From contig NW_019775709.1 of assembly GCF_001039355.2 (NCBI RefSeq), forward strand, positions 1-64,000: a DNA stretch of 64,000 nucleotides. The letters are read 5' to 3'. Shown one piece after another: positions 1 through 14,881 of this stretch (position 1 is its first letter; the number at the start of each line of letters is the position of its first letter). The notes beneath the pieces are model-generated. The model did not search any database. It was not told the DNA's origin and was given only the letters and a program-made list of their open reading frames with translations. Origin of the DNA: Lingula anatina (lineage: Eukaryota > Brachiopoda > Lingulata > Lingulida > Lingulidae). A program made the translations under genes and the position numbers.

Positions 1-2928
1 ATTTCATTCATTAACGCCGAAATCTATTGCATCGGTCGCTATAAGGGCCCTTCAAGCTTCATTGTGTGATCCCGCATCAGATTCAGAATTTATTCGTTAC
101 AGCGTTATATTAATCAAGTGAAGAATAACCATCAGCTGGTCAGATAAAAACATCAACACAGTATTTTGAATGGATGGTAAATTTGGCATTACTTTTGATC
201 ATTGTCATATATAAAGAAAAAGGGCTATCAAAATTCCCCAAAATAATCCAGTTTATGCCCCTTTATTTACTTTCAAGTGATTGAACGCTTTAAACATATT
301 GTTCAAACAGTGCATTTATTGTCCATTTTATGAAAATTGAACATATATATTTCTTCGTAGTAAAATAGTCATTGTGTCTTCGGTTGCATGGTTTTACAAG
401 AAACATCGGACGTCGTTAATCGACTGCTATATCATGGAAAACAGTAAACTTTTCTTCTGAATGATATTAAACAGCTATCAATGAGAGCTAAATTTAAAAT
501 AGAGTCGTCAACTGAAGGTTTGCTCAAAATGTTGCACTGGCTTGCTCTAGACATTGCGGGGAATTTGGAATGGTTAAAAAATGAACGCAATGCAAGCTGT
601 CCGTAAGCTAAAGAAACATATTTGCAATCAACACGTAAATACATTGCAATTTCCAGAATTATTTTGTGGTCTCCGTATAAAATATTGTAGTCAACTTTCC
701 ATACATCATGTAAACGCACTGTGATGCATCATTGTGCAGTCCAACTGGAGCAATTCCACTCTGTTAAGGTACAAGTTAGTGTATTTTTTTTAGATCTCTG
801 GCATCTTTCAATGAATATTTAGAAGACTTTTCATAGCAAAAATAACGAAATGAAATTCCCACAGGCTTAGAGTCTACCAGTCTCCATAAAAATTACTTCG
901 ACCACTCTTCTTTTTAGATCGCATTTCCGTGGATAAGAGGAAATCCTCCAATTGGGAACTGAAAAGAGAAATTTCAAAATTACCAAGTTAATATGAAGGA
1001 GCGGTGAGTGAGCTTATGTAAAAGAGATGTACGTTTGCGGCTCGAGGGGAGATATGGTTAACATCTGGGAACAAAGGACACTATGTTTGTCAGGCCTACC
1101 CAACTACCAGACTCGGCACCTAAGAATCCTGAATTAACCGGTATATCGGACCACACTACCCGTTTTCAAGGTGTGTGTCAGATCGCATTTCGGAGTATCA
1201 GCCAGAACACCGACAGGATGAGCCCTGGCATGCTCGGCTGTCACCTTGATAGTAAACGATTGTCGTAAAATCGCCATATGATTTTAAAACCGGGTGCATA
1301 AATTTGAAAGCCACCTAGATGCACCTTAGACTGCCACATTAATCTAATGCAATGCAAAAAAGCCCTATCAAAAGTGGTTAAAACATTCAAACCGAATGTC
1401 GTAAAGTCCCCATATATCCCCATAGAGACAATAAAATAGAGTACTCTAAAGTAAGAGTACAGTTTAAGGTTGTTCAGCCGAGCGTGGATGAGCCCGCAGT
1501 CGTGCTACAAAATTTGTTCTGGGGTATGATACTCCGAAATGCGATCTGACACACACCTTGAAAACGGGTAGCGTGGTCCGATATACCGGTTAATTCAGGA
1601 TCCTTAGGTGCCGAGTCTGGTAGTTGGGAAGGCCTGTTTGTTGCCTTATATGCACGACGTAGAATTTTTTTCATAAACAGACAGCCACGACAAATTTTAA
1701 TGTATCATATCTTCTATAACTGGCGTAATTCTCTGAAATAAACAACATTATTTATATACTAATTTTGATTTGTTTTCATATTTAACTATTAACGATATTT
1801 TGAGATATATGTTAGTAAACAGCCATCATTGACACCGAAAACAACATTCATGCATAACTCGAGATCTTGATATATAGACTACACGTCATAGCCATCCAGG
1901 CTGATGGAATAATTCAACTGCCGATATGGGATGGTTTTTACCTTTGGAGAGACGGACACATGTTTTTGCCTTTTTTTCAAGTGTAAGACATAAAGGCAAT
2001 AAAAAGGAAAAAAAATGTAATATTTATCATGCCAAGCTGGGCATTTTGTAACAAAATTTGCTTAGTGTTTAACGTCAAGTGCGATGACAACCAGTAAGCT
2101 CATAAAGGAGCATGGTTCTCCCTTTGATAAATGTCTCCAGTAGAAGCCAAACACACGTGCTTGTGTTTCGCTTTCCAAACGTGCATTATCTTTTATATTG
2201 ATTGAAAAAAGTGGTAACACATTCCAAAAGTGACCTCTGGTCAGCAAACACTGGAGGTGCGCATTTTTAATTGGTGCAAGCATATAGTAAGAAAAGATTT
2301 TGAGGACGTAGAGATGCGTGCAAAGTGTCTCGTGCAGTAGTCGGAAACGTGTATATCATGCTGCTAATATAAGTGTGACGTTGATTCAAAAAAGACACAC
2401 GACACTGACCACTGTGCTTCACAGTTTCTAGTGACGTCATGCCAAGTATAAACAAGTTCCACAATATCAAACATGCACATATCGGAAACGTACACAATGA
2501 ACTACCAGTCGTTCATAACCTTCTTTCTTCTATCATATGTGTCACTATCTGACACATCGGACTGTTGAATCATGTCGGCAGTTTCGGCAGCAATGCTGAA
2601 GAAAATGTGGTTTGAAAGTAGTCTGGGAATTGTTGTGTTTAAGGGATATTAGCCCCGTTTTACGTATGATTTAACCAATGTTGTTAGTGTTTTACAGGTA
2701 ATATGCTAAATCCTACAAGTGGCAGCTCATTGTATTTCTCATTCCTGTTCTCTTCCTATTCTCTTTTTAGGTTCCCATTTTAAATTTTGAAACTAAAATA
2801 CATGCTCAAAATGACTCGTGTTACCACTTATGCCAAGTAATAAAATGTAGCTTTAAAAGCGAAATACCATCTAAATATCTCATGACTGAGGAATCAAAAT
2901 TAATGCTCCAACTGTGTATATGATATAC
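1..2928. other. Gene-poor left edge
   Basis: I see no convincing coding exon here. The only clear structure is the large foldback at 1087-1642, annotated separately. If the minus-strand candidate gene with exons at 12343, 3488 and 2929 is real, its 3' exons should lie here or beyond the window. I could not find one that accepts the phase-2 end of the 2929-2995 exon. Confidence 0.5.
1087..1642. repeat. Foldback element with about 160-bp arms
   Basis: The arm at about 1087-1247 is repeated in inverted orientation at about 1468-1642. The core parts (for example ACCGGTATATCGGACCAC on the left) are nearly identical, and the inner parts are more indel-rich. The spacer of about 220 bp is unrelated to the arms. 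Open frames of 60-66 codons in the arms are mirror images of each other and not genes. This is probably a MITE or foldback DNA transposon. I could not define a target-site duplication. Confidence 0.8.
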
Positions 2929-5900
2929 CTGCTGATATCATCCGAGCTTTGTACTTTCCTTATGACAATGTCTGCTATCCTGCTGATTTCATCATCTGAA
3001 AAGAAAATCAAAACTTTAGTCAGTAACTCGTTAATATCTTTATATAACTTACGTAGACCAAGGACATTGTAAATAGTCCGATTAATAGCCAATTGGCCAT
3101 GTCAGATATCAGTTATGTTCGCTTGAAGAATCTAGTCCTTTATTTCAGGCCAATCTTAGAAGATGTTAAGAGATTCACGCTTGATTCCAGCTGATCCTTA
3201 ATAGGGGGAAATCAAATTAAATCTGTTGTCAGTAAATCTTAGGTCGATACCTGGATCATATACAATAGCCGAAATGATCCTTCCATAGACATAACAGGAT
3301 CTAACAGGCCACTAAGTAATCGTTTGAGTAAGGGCAATTCGGGTTTTAATTTTCCGTCATTTCTATTTCATCAACGTTTTCCCCAACTACCAGTTACAAA
3401 ATCAATAGACCCCATCGTGTGAAGATGACATTTAACGAAACATTTTCGTATCTTTTAGGGACACAAGAATACATCAAGAAAACTTACCCTGCAAACAACT
3501 CTGGAATGGAATGTCCTTGATTACACATACAAGTCCTTTGACAAGTTTCTGTTGTCGCAACGACAGGCGCTTGTGCGTTTCTGAATATGGGAAGGCTGTA
3601 ACATAGAGAGAAAAGTTTTAAAAGAATACCAGGATTCACTAGTTATAATATCGAGAAGTAAAATCATTTACTCTCCTTCCTAGAGTATGCCAAAAAGTTT
3701 TGATCAGAAACGAAAGTCATTATACGAACGTACCAAGACTAAATATCATAAAATACATGTATTAATTCACGAGTATTTGGAGTATCAGCAACTGGGGGAA
3801 GCACATAATTTATGCAAAACACCTCGGAGATAAACACGGATCTAGAGCTAAATCTGTCGACTTCAAACATTTTCCAACACTGACACTTCCTCATTATCTT
3901 CTATTGGTTTATCCGTCTGTTGCCACTCATTAGATCGCGGTCATTTCAATACGCCTCCGTCAAGTATCTATTGGGAGAAGGCACCAATGAAAAGTGTTTT
4001 ACCGGTCAATGAACATGGCACAATGAATAAAAGTTGAGTACATTTAATAACATCAGATAAAGCGCTGTCTCAAGGCGGACACACGATGCATTAGTTGTTC
4101 CATCTCTTAATTTTTCTCTATAATTTTCTTCCCGTGGGCATGGTCTAGAGGCGTCCTGTTAGATGTCTCTCAGTACATCCAACTAAGGAATACGTTTTCT
4201 TTATGACCGAGAATATATATATATATATAGGCCTATATATTGAAATACCTGCACTCTTGGGGAATAAAATATTTTGGATAGAAATGACGTCAACAAGGGA
4301 ATTTGTCAATTAAACGGAACTTTTGGGTTGTATCCAATTTTTCAACAAAAGGTGCTTTTATGTCGCAATAACAAAACTGCCATAATATTGAGAAACGGAC
4401 AGAATCCGCCAGAAAGTATTAAAAAGACAATAGAACAGTAAAATTATCCTTCCGTACATGAATAACAATCATAATATTAATAATAATAACTCACAAACAG
4501 TAAGATTTAAGATACCTACTATTTTGAAACATAAAAGATATGAACTAATAATTATGTTTACCCTTACATTTTACTGTGTGAATTCAAAACACTGAAAAGT
4601 GTTGATTTGTTGACTGCACTCCTGGTTTAAATCTTTTTCATATCCTCGACTTTCTAAGTACCAGGCCATACCTCGGTATGTGTGGTTAAAACTGTTACTT
4701 AGTGTTAGAGCCGAAATTAATCGACTTAAGTGATTTCAGAGTGGTTTGTGATTTTGTTCACGCACCATAAGACATAACACTTTTTAGCCTTTTTGTGCGC
4801 TGTACTACATAAAAGAGAGCTGATAATGTGTTTTAACATTCTTAACTGTAAAGCAGTGGCGTATAATGATTTGTCGCCATTTCTGTGTGAGTAATTTTAT
4901 TACATAGATTCTCGGAAATACCTCAAGTTTAAGTTGGATTATCTTTGTGCTTTTTGTATTAACAAAGCATGGCATTTATTTAGTTTGATTTAGCTTTTAA
5001 GGTAAAGGAAGGTACAGAGATATGTAGATTCTTGTATGCATGCCGTGCGGAAGTTAACTTTGTTTAGTCCGTCTTCCTGCGCCTGCTTAGATAAACAGTC
5101 TCCTGCCCAAGGGAAGCAACCCAATAAAGGTGTAAAGGCATTAGGACACCTTGGTTAAATATCTACAAAAAAGTTCTTTTCTAAGCGCCCTCTGAGCACT
5201 TTCACCACAACACAGTGGATAGAGGTCATGTTCGACGGTCGCATGTTCTAATTGAGATTTAATTTAAGCGTGAGAAAAAAAGAAGGGACAGATATTTGGT
5301 CGATAAGAACATTAGTCAATAATTAACTGGCAAAATGTCAACCAATCTGCATGTACATATTGCGTTTGCCAGTGATGCCTTTAATGAAACTTGTACTTCG
5401 CGGGATGGGAGGGATAAAAATAGTGCAGTTTTCTCTTAAAACTATCACAAGAACTCTTTCTGCAAAAGATATGTAAACATTAAAAGGTAATTATCTTCAT
5501 TTTGTTGACGTATTCATTATTGTTGACGTATTCATTATAAGATTAGGGGTTGAAAATAGAAAAATGCTTTTTAGGCAAAAGATAACATCGTGCGCCCTTT
5601 TCAGGTTTTCTTTTCACCAAGGTAACAATTCCCACGTTATAATCCGCAATACCAAAAATAAATAAAGAAAGAAAGAAATAACCAGGACCAGCTGACTGCC
5701 AAGTGTTTTTAAGTTAAATTTGGCAAAATGCTGTCATGTGAAAGTGGAAAGACTGCCCAACAGACGTATTTTAGGTAAACTTTATTATTCATCATTTGGA
5801 ACTGTGAAATGAATATTTCCTAAATAAAACTAAGCGTCGCATTTTCTGTAGAAAAATACATGTATACCTACATGAAGGGCAAGTTGTATGCGCTTGATTT

Positions 5901-8435
5901 TAAAATTTAAATAAGAACTTTTTTTATTATTTTTATCTTTGTACCCCCGAGGTAAACGTCAAGTTTTATGATACTTTCTAATAAAATGTCCATATCCATT
6001 TTAAATATATCATGTAGGATCACATGTAGATGAAAAAAGAGTCTCCTTTTGAAATTATATGTGTTAATGCACCGTTAGAAAACACACACACACACACAAA
6101 AACGGTTTGATACCTTTTTGGTAAAAAAATTACGACGTAACTTTCTTGGTTTACAGTTTTGATCATATCAAATGGTATCATGGTTGTTTCACCCTTTAGA
6201 CAGTTCACCAAGAATTATTGGTCGTAATTCTTTGTATCAAAAAGTACCAAATAAGTTTTCCCTCAATTTCCTTTTTGTTTGTGATATAGTATATTGGTTA
6301 CCGCCTTAATAATTGATAGTCCCCTGGTAATAATTGCCATTAGCAAATAGTCACCGTTGCTTAAGTCTTAAATGATATATGCTGCTGCGATGGATCACTT
6401 ATAAACTAATCGATATGTTACAGAGACTGGACCAGGGGACACAAAACTCTTTCGGGCTCTCTCGGAATATAAACACGGCCATCTTTTTATAAAGAGCATG
6501 GAACCCAAAGCCAATATCGCATGTATGGTTCTTGTCGTAATTTTAGTTTGGCGCTAGTCTCGTTTTAAGAAATAATTTATTTTAAAATAAGCATCTTCTT
6601 AATAACGTGGCAAGGTCGTTCAAAAGGCATGCAATGGGCAGAACTACATATGCATAATTCCTGTCTGTAATATGATTTTGTTTTTAATTAAAACAAATCA
6701 GCCCATTATCTCTGGCAACACATATCTTACATAACAGAGATCTGATCTTGTAAGCACTGGATTCCAGACAGATGCTAACTCACCGTTATGATGAATTATA
6801 ATTGTAAATTGGAAGAAAACGCAACTGATTTACATCATTCCTCCATCTGTAAGCATGCATATATAGTGGCAGACAATACCTGTGTTTCTACTCCATGTAA
6901 AACACTAAGCAACCCTTCAGAATCTTAATCTGGCATCTGTTTTTTTAACGTCGTACTACCAGACCTATATAGCAAGACGCAGTCTGTGAACGGGGTTTCC
7001 TCAACCCATTCATGCACTTCAGTTTTTGAATTGATACAGATAAGTGGATTAGAAAACTGGCAATAATGGTACAACAAGCACCTCAAATCCTACTCATATA
7101 TTGACATGTTGCACGAAACGGAATATAGCATAAGATACAACGTCCTTTGGTGTCTGGCGCGGTCTCAAGCGTATAGTAATTTTGTAAACGAATATGCCAT
7201 TCGCCCTCAGGTTATCATCCGTTAAAGAAACATGCAAGCTTTATGCTGTCTGAAACACTTCAATAATGGTTTTCTTAAATGGAATCGATTTTTTGGAGCC
7301 AATGTATTTAATCATTCAACATCTTAATTGTAGCATTTGTCCTGCCTGTTATCTTTTAAGCTTACTAATGTGAAATATTAATTAGTGTGCCATTTGTTAC
7401 TCATGGCTACTATACTCATACTTGAAACATTTTCCCTCCACTCCTGAGATTCAACTATATGATCATCCAAACTATGTTCCAATCTAAGCCTAGCCAATTA
7501 AATTACAAAGACAAATATTTGTCATAATTCAAACTGGATGAGCACACGTTTCTTGCCAGGGGTCACTTTCTAAGCTAACTTTGCTAACAGCGCCATGCAC
7601 TTTACAGTCTTAGTCTGCATACGTATTGTAAAATCCTCTGCATGTAAGTAATAGCGTTTAATCAACTTATCACCTCGCTGGCTATCTGAACTGTGCGTGC
7701 CCCGTGTCTGGGGATCAAAAGAATGCATGGAATAGCTCATAACCTACCGGATACCTCATCGTCCTAAGAATCAGCTCTAAAATGTATCATAGGCATCCCA
7801 AAGGTGCGTTTCGTTTTTCACTTTATATGCATGCACTATATGTCTTATGATTATCTTTATTTGAAATGTGTGAGAAGTGTCAAAAGGATCAAAAGCAAAT
7901 TGATTCATTGAATTACCTGTGAATACTATAAAGCGTGGAAGTTACTAGGTGAATTGTATACGGTAAAAAAATAGCAACATCAACTATTTCTGAAATCTAT
8001 CGACTATTTATCTGTCGACTACAAAGCTAAAAGACACCGTATAAACATACAGTTTTAAGACCATATTCCTCCTAATTTGCCTGTTTGTCCTCTTACGTTT
8101 TCATTTCGTAATAAGAAAGAGACGGTTATTTCATTTCTTAAAGGGATGCAACTAGACGTGGAACATATCATTACAGACAACCGAGGGAGCTTCAACAATT
8201 ATGACGAGCCCCCATACGGTCCCTTTAATTTGAGAGATGATCTAACAAAACGACCATTACATTCACAAATATTTCTTGGTTGTTCCAAGGCAAACATGAA
8301 ATAAAAAATGCCAACAAACGACCCCAAACGGCAAGTGGTTAAATCAAAGAACGTTTCAAGAATATTTCCATGATTAACAAGTACATCATTTTTATGTCAT
8401 TAGGTTATTTATTCATGTGTGTCTGTGTGTGCACG

Positions 8436-8488
<53 letters not shown>

Positions 8489-11400
8489 TGTTTGTTTAAT
8501 TCTCTATTATCAATAATATCATTCCACAATGCAAAAATAAAGGCGACAAATTTGATATGATTTTAGTCATTGTGAAGTGGTAAACATTCTAGAATCACGC
8601 GAGTTGTGTGCCAAGGATTTTTAACAAAGCCAGTATTAAATCTTTATTCCTACTATTTTGGCGGAAAATGTATTTCAACTGCATACTTTAATCAAAGCCC
8701 CAGGGTTAGACTCGGAAGGTATTATCCTTGCTTCTTCTCAAGGCGGCAATTTTGATGTGTGACGTCCAATAAGACTATTGTATCCCGCCCTGTAATAAAG
8801 CGCAGGTTTATCACCATATAATCTCATTAATGAAAGGTCTATCACTGTCTATCACTGCCAATCAGTACGCCACCGGCGCTTGATGATTGAAGTGCAGTTG
8901 CTATCCTACTCGAGAAAACAGTGGAAGTTGAAGTATAACTAGTAATTGTTTAGCTTGGGAACAAGTAGGAACATTTATTTCAGTCAGCACGTGAGCATGT
9001 TGGAATATCATTAATTGGCAAGATAAAATGTTAAGGTTACGACCTCCTTTCATCTAATGATTTGACCAAAATTAGACACAGTTAATCCACGTGTCAAGAG
9101 ACACTCTTAACGAGAGATATTCATAAAAGCAACTTTAATTCTGCCGACATCGTAGACAAAAATAGAAAATACAAAGTGGTATTATTTCTACGATCCTTTC
9201 CGTCTCATCAAAAGTCCTGTATCTCAACAATTAAGATTGACTTTCATTGGTCGTTACAATGACCTTTTTTAAGCTTCTTACGTCGTCACTCGGAAAAAGA
9301 TCGATTGGATGCATAATTAATGGGTATTTTTATTTGCTTACTTAGAATAATCATTTGCCACCCACAATTGCCATCCTTGAGACTGCTAACAATACTGCCA
9401 ACCTAGAATAACATCATGCTGTGAATATTGTAATCGATTCAAAATTTCGTGAACTCTTCTGATGAAAACACCCTATCTCAGGATAGGTTGCGATATTATG
9501 AAAAATCATTTTACTTCATCCAATGTCGATGAAATGTGTTGTCCGCTGAAATATGAACAACTTTTTGAAACAAACAAACACACACACACACACACACACA
9601 CAAAAAGAAAAGAAAAAAAGAAAAAAAACACGCGCACTATTACAGAATTACCCTTGACCACAGGAGCCGTTAGTAGTCTCTTACAGAATTATTGTATCTT
9701 CTTCAATTTTGTATACTTTTTTAGTGGCCCCTGTGATATCAAAAGGAAATGTTTCAAAGCGCTTGACACCTGTTAACATTTCAATTAAAAACATCTCTAG
9801 TTGTGGTGGAAGTAAACTTCTGAACCTTGCTTCTAGTATTTTGGAATATTACACTGCTTTCATTATCCACATGGCCCAACAGGTATATTGATAATCAATT
9901 TCATTTTCAACGCATTTTAGTCACGGTTAATGGTGGTCAACAAAGAAATAACAATACTATGCAAATGCATTCCAAACTATCGATTAAACAATGATTAATG
10001 CATCAAAATGACTTGAATAAGAATACATCATGGCCTAAAATATTTCACTTGAACTAGAACACATGCATGGGATAAATTTCGTTATATATATCTGTGCACT
10101 TATTGTATACCTTTTACTATTCGTCTGTTCTTTCTCAAAGTTCCATAACATCGTTCCATCCCCCTCTTATGCAAAACATAAATTGTTTTGCTCTCATAAA
10201 AATAAAATCCTCACAGATTTTCACTTTTAATAAACCAACAATAAACCATTTTTCAATTTTCTTGTAACAGACAACGTTGCATACGTGTAGACGAAACTTG
10301 AGTGAGTAGTCAAAACAAGCGTTAGTTCGCAGTTTGTGCGTGAACGTTTGTGTCTCTTCCCCTCAAACCTCTGCATTTCCGTCCACTTGACTTGGACATA
10401 TATATAAGACCAAGAATGTCTTACCGTTATTATTAATTCTATAGAAGATGCACTCCCGATAATCAAACTGATAAAACTTTCACCAGTGAGTTAGCAGGGG
10501 CAAATCCAGTAAATCAATAAGGCGAGACTTTAAAAACTTTCTCGCTATCCTTTCACGGAGCGCCACTCAAGATTTTTCACTAATGGGTTAACGGCCTATA
10601 ATCCCCTAGTGATTTTTAGATTTTTCTGAGTTTTAGCACAAAACTAATATCATTCAGGGTAATAACTGCAAACGCTTGCCACTAAAAGGAAAAAAGGGCA
10701 TATTACTGGAATATGAAACGTGATCCCCCTCCCTCATTGTGGGTCATTTGGGGTTCAAATTTCACTCTGACGTGATGGTGCTAGCTGTTTAATGGTGTCC
10801 AGGGGGTCCACTTTGTACATGAAATTTAAGTATAGCAAGTTGTAAAGAAAACAGCGAAACTTTAAACCACACAGTTGATAATGTTAATTTATTTTGCATT
10901 GAAAGAGCAATTTAAAGTTAACAAATAAATGGGCAATATGACAAAAGTACCCTTTAAAGAAAATAACGCTTCTTTTTTTTAATAATCCAATACATTCCCA
11001 CTTTAGGACACTCGACATTCTGTGGAAGCTACTGTGCAGCAGAAAAATTCTTTATGAACTTTTTTTTCTCTTTCTTCCATTCGAAATTTTATGCAGAAAA
11101 TTATGCCACAATGCTTGGAATAGAAACCGTTTTCAAATATATCACCATGAAAGGTACGTCAAATGTTTTATGCATAACACGAATTTTGCACATTGTTTTT
11201 CTTCGTTCGTGCTCACTTTTTTGCAACAAACTCTGTATACGTATTCTCACACCTGTCTGACGAGAGTTTCTGTCATAATTGCAATATCAATGGAACTAAA
11301 AGTTGGATAAAACCATGTGGTTAGATGCCTGTTTTTATTTATCGAGTGAAGCATTACCAGGAATGGCTTTTTTATACACAACTTTTCAAAAAATCATTTT

Positions 11401-12409
11401 TTTTTATTTTAAAAGTGATATAAAAAACAGACTCGAGAAGAAAATGAAAGTAGATTTGACACTCTGCTACATGTCACATGCCACGCATATACTTAAAGGT
11501 TATGAGTATGTTTCAAAAACATTATATGATCTTACCGATGAGAACTTTTTCACCATAGTGAAAGACAACAAGAAATTCGAGATTTCTTGAATGATCAGGT
11601 CCCTTCAATGAATTAACCTTGGCCCCCAAATACTATTTTAATATCTATCTTAGATAAAAACGTCTTCATTTGCCCTAAAGCTGTTTACTTAAACTACGGA
11701 TAGGTTTAAAATATCGACCAGTATCACCGCGTTTCCGACACATTTCCTGTTCTGAAAGCACCCCAAAGTAATAAAGTTAACAGGTTACGTTACGCAAGAG
11801 AAAAAAAAGTCAATAGTTTTTGTTCTTGATTGCAAGGTCTGGGATTCTATCTTGAGTGCCAATTTTCAATAACGACGATAAGCAACAGAGCAGCATTGAG
11901 CGAGACAGCAATTTTTCAGTTTGTCACTAAAATCTGTGTAACTTAACCTTGATTACCCAATTCAAAGTTTCAGAAACGATATTTATGAGCAAATCTCGCA
12001 CAAGTGAAACCGTTATTGTTAGCTTTGTTTGGTACAGTTGACCACCTCTCCTTGTTAAAACTTAAACGATCTGCAGATAATTAATTACATTTTGTTCCTT
12101 ATATTCGCGTATACCTTTAAATGCATTGAATGGCCGAAATGCATCATAATATTTTTATTAGGTTGTTGATATTTTTCTACTAATGCAAAAATCACGTTAA
12201 ATCAAAATCAAAACATTGTCTCTAAACCATTTTACTTCAATTTAAAAATGGATCTCTATGCCATTTCAATTGGTTTCATTAGGGAACAAGTTCCATCAGG
12301 ATTAACTCCAATTATGACAACGGATATGCCCAAATCACTTACCTTCTGTATAAAGAATGTAGCACAGAACACAAAGTAAGACGTACGGTGTAAGTTTGAG
12401 CCGCCTCAT
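2929..12409 (-). CDS. Candidate secreted-protein gene, unrecognised (partial)
   Basis: Three minus-strand segments have good splice signals and join in one frame. Exon A, 12409-12343, begins GCC-ATG-A and encodes MRRLKLTPYVLLCVLCYILY followed by TE, then donor GTAAGTG. Exon B, 3595-3488 (acceptor TGTTACAG, donor GTAAGTT), encodes about 35 residues including KGLVCVIKDIPFQSCLQ. Exon C, 2995-2929 (acceptor TTTTCAG, donor GTATAT), encodes DDEISRIADIVIRKVQSS and a few more residues. Phases are 1/1, 1/1 and 1/2, all compatible. The N-terminus has a basic start and a hydrophobic run ending near TEA, as expected of a cleaved signal peptide. The predicted mature part is short and helical-looking, with two cysteines. 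I do not recognise the family, and no stop-containing last exon was found. Intron 1 would be about 8.7 kb and could hide further exons. The grouping is inference from phase only. Confidence 0.35.
8439..8486. repeat. (ATT)n microsatellite
   Basis: About 16 uninterrupted ATT units in AT-rich non-coding sequence. Confidence 0.95.
9579..9602. repeat. (AC)n microsatellite
   Basis: About 12 AC units followed by an A-rich tract. A shorter AC run lies at about 6083-6098. Confidence 0.9.
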
Positions 12410-14846
12410 GGCTCCGTGTCCATTAATGTACATTTGCTAAAAACCTATTGAAAAAGTATTGAAGCACTAGTTTTAACTGGAAAAGCTTTTTCCACTTGAT
12501 GCCAATACTGCGAAAATTCTGTGATAGCAGAAATGGGTTCTCTCTTCCAAATGCAGAAGGTATCCTCTAGGATTAGCGTTTGTATCTATATCCCCCCTGG
12601 TCGAACTAATTACAATAAATTCGTGAGGGTATTTAAAGGAGAAGCTCCTGCTAATTCCTGTTAAGCGACTGGAAGCAATTCTTTTCCTGTCAAAAGCTCT
12701 TCTAACTATGTCTTAACTGCCCATGTGCATCAACTTTTACTTTCGACATAAGCAATTACTCTGTCAGTTCATGCGCTCGCAAAGCTGTGCAAGAATTAAT
12801 ATTTCATAAGCAGGGAAGTATCCTTGTTAATCGATTGCCCCCGCTCTCAGCGTGTATTTAATCCTGAGATAAGCTCCTGATAAGATGCGGGGGACTGATA
12901 TCACTGCGCTCGCAGGATCACTTCAACGCAAAAATTTGTTTGATGAACTCGAAGTACATTAAGACTATATATACGCAAGGGGCTAGTCAATTGGACAATA
13001 CCAGCTTCGTGCCATGCGCAGATTGCAGATCAAACATGTAGTTATTTCAAGCCCGCCAACTGAACATAAGCATAAAGCCAATGACGCCAAGCCCACGGAG
13101 CTGAATATCTATTTCTTGAAAAGTTTTTTCATCAACAAATTCCATACCGTTTAAGTTACAGTGTATCGTCTGGTGCCTTTTTAAACAGCAAAGTAAACCG
13201 ATAAGTGAATCCATAGTCTTTTTTGTTGTAGAATCACGTACATTTTATCTTGTTAATTTGCGTCATCGGAATGAGAGTTATCATGTTTAAAACCACATTC
13301 TTATCCTTTTCGATTATTTGGCTTTTAGCTTTTTATTGTTAAGGTGATGCATCTTTGTCTTTTTCTCCTAGTGTCCTATTACACCCTGTTCAAGACTCAG
13401 TTACCATACTCTGCGGCATTTTGTGTTTTGTCTCGAAAGCTTTGTCAACGACAACTTAATAAAAAGGCAGAGTCGTGCAAACGTCTCTCCGTAAAATGTC
13501 TTTAATTTTTTTTCTGGTTTCAGTTTTCATCTAACAACACACTTAGGGCGGTAAAGAGAACATCAGAAATTAATTCTATACGAAAAGGTTGAAAGAAATT
13601 TTTATCAAAAATCTCGTTTCACTGGAACGAAAGAGAGATCTAGAGAGTCACATTTAAAAAAGGGTGAATATAATTGTAACCCCACAATGATTTAGGTACT
13701 TGTGTGATTTCCAAAGTACCTGAGACAGTTTGTTTTTAATCTGAAAAAAAAATGGTTGGTCCAATTCTTTTTTGCAAATTTTATTATATGTCACCAACTT
13801 GACCCTAGGGGCATCGGTTTGATGTGTTGGCATAAATGGCACCAGTAATAAGGTAACTAAATGGTATGTAAATACGCCTCCGTATCATTTGTGTAGAAAA
13901 AAATACAGAAAAAGGGAACATTCTGTGACGAACCACGTTAAAGAAGTCAGAACGAAACAAAATGAATGTAGATGTATGCCTCTGAGGAATTAAAAGGAAC
14001 GATATTATCCTGCTTAAAATATACCGAGCGACAGAGAGAAAAAAGGGAAAGATTCCTTTCAGGGGTAAGAAAAGGGAAGAGTAAGGATAACATGTTGACA
14101 CGAGTAACAGAATTCAAGCCAAAAAACGAAATGAGCAATTTCTCAAAGCTAATCAAACCACTTCCATTCAGCGCAAACGTAATCTGATATTAATTGAGTG
14201 ATCCGTTGAAGATATAGTGTGCTTTGCTCATGCTAGCAAAACTGACATACAATACTTCAAGCTTTGCATATCACTGGCAATAAATGCTAAATCATTGCTG
14301 TAACATGCAGTGAAAAAGAAGATCAGACGCTTAGACAGACGTCAAACTATAACTGTTACATAACTCTGATTGTCCAACACAACAATGCTTTTTACCCAGG
14401 CGATGTGCGCCGTCGGAGACCTAGGTAAATGATTGGAAAACACCACGCGCTTGTCACGTACCCTTTATCGGGGTCACAGAGTGATTTTTTCACTTCATGT
14501 TCCCGGAAATTTCTCTGGTTTTTAAGCTGTGAACATTTGTGTACTTGTGTACTTGTGTACTGTCCAGCGAGAATCTTTTTGCACAAAAATGACGTCATTA
14601 CCCATGTGGCCTCTGGAAGAGAGTGCTAATCACGCACTTTGTGTATTCTTAGCTCGCTTAAGCATTTTAGCACTTTGTCTGTTAATTAAATTGTGGTTGT
14701 GGCGTCATTAGTTTCATCTCATCAAACCGAAAATCTATAGGATACCAAATGACAAATTAAATGTCTTGTTACATGAATAATTTCTTCATAGGGAAAAAAA
14801 GCGGATCGACATTTAGGACTAAGGTATTTCTTGGTTTTTGGCCAAT

Positions 14847-14881
<35 letters not shown>

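Larger units (their letters stand above)
3596..12342. other. Long non-coding stretch (possible intron)
   Basis: This AT-rich sequence has no recognised exon. It contains short TA, AC and ATT microsatellites (near 4209, 6083, 8439 and 9579). Open frames here are short and unlike known proteins. If the minus-strand candidate gene is real, this is its first intron. Confidence 0.4.
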
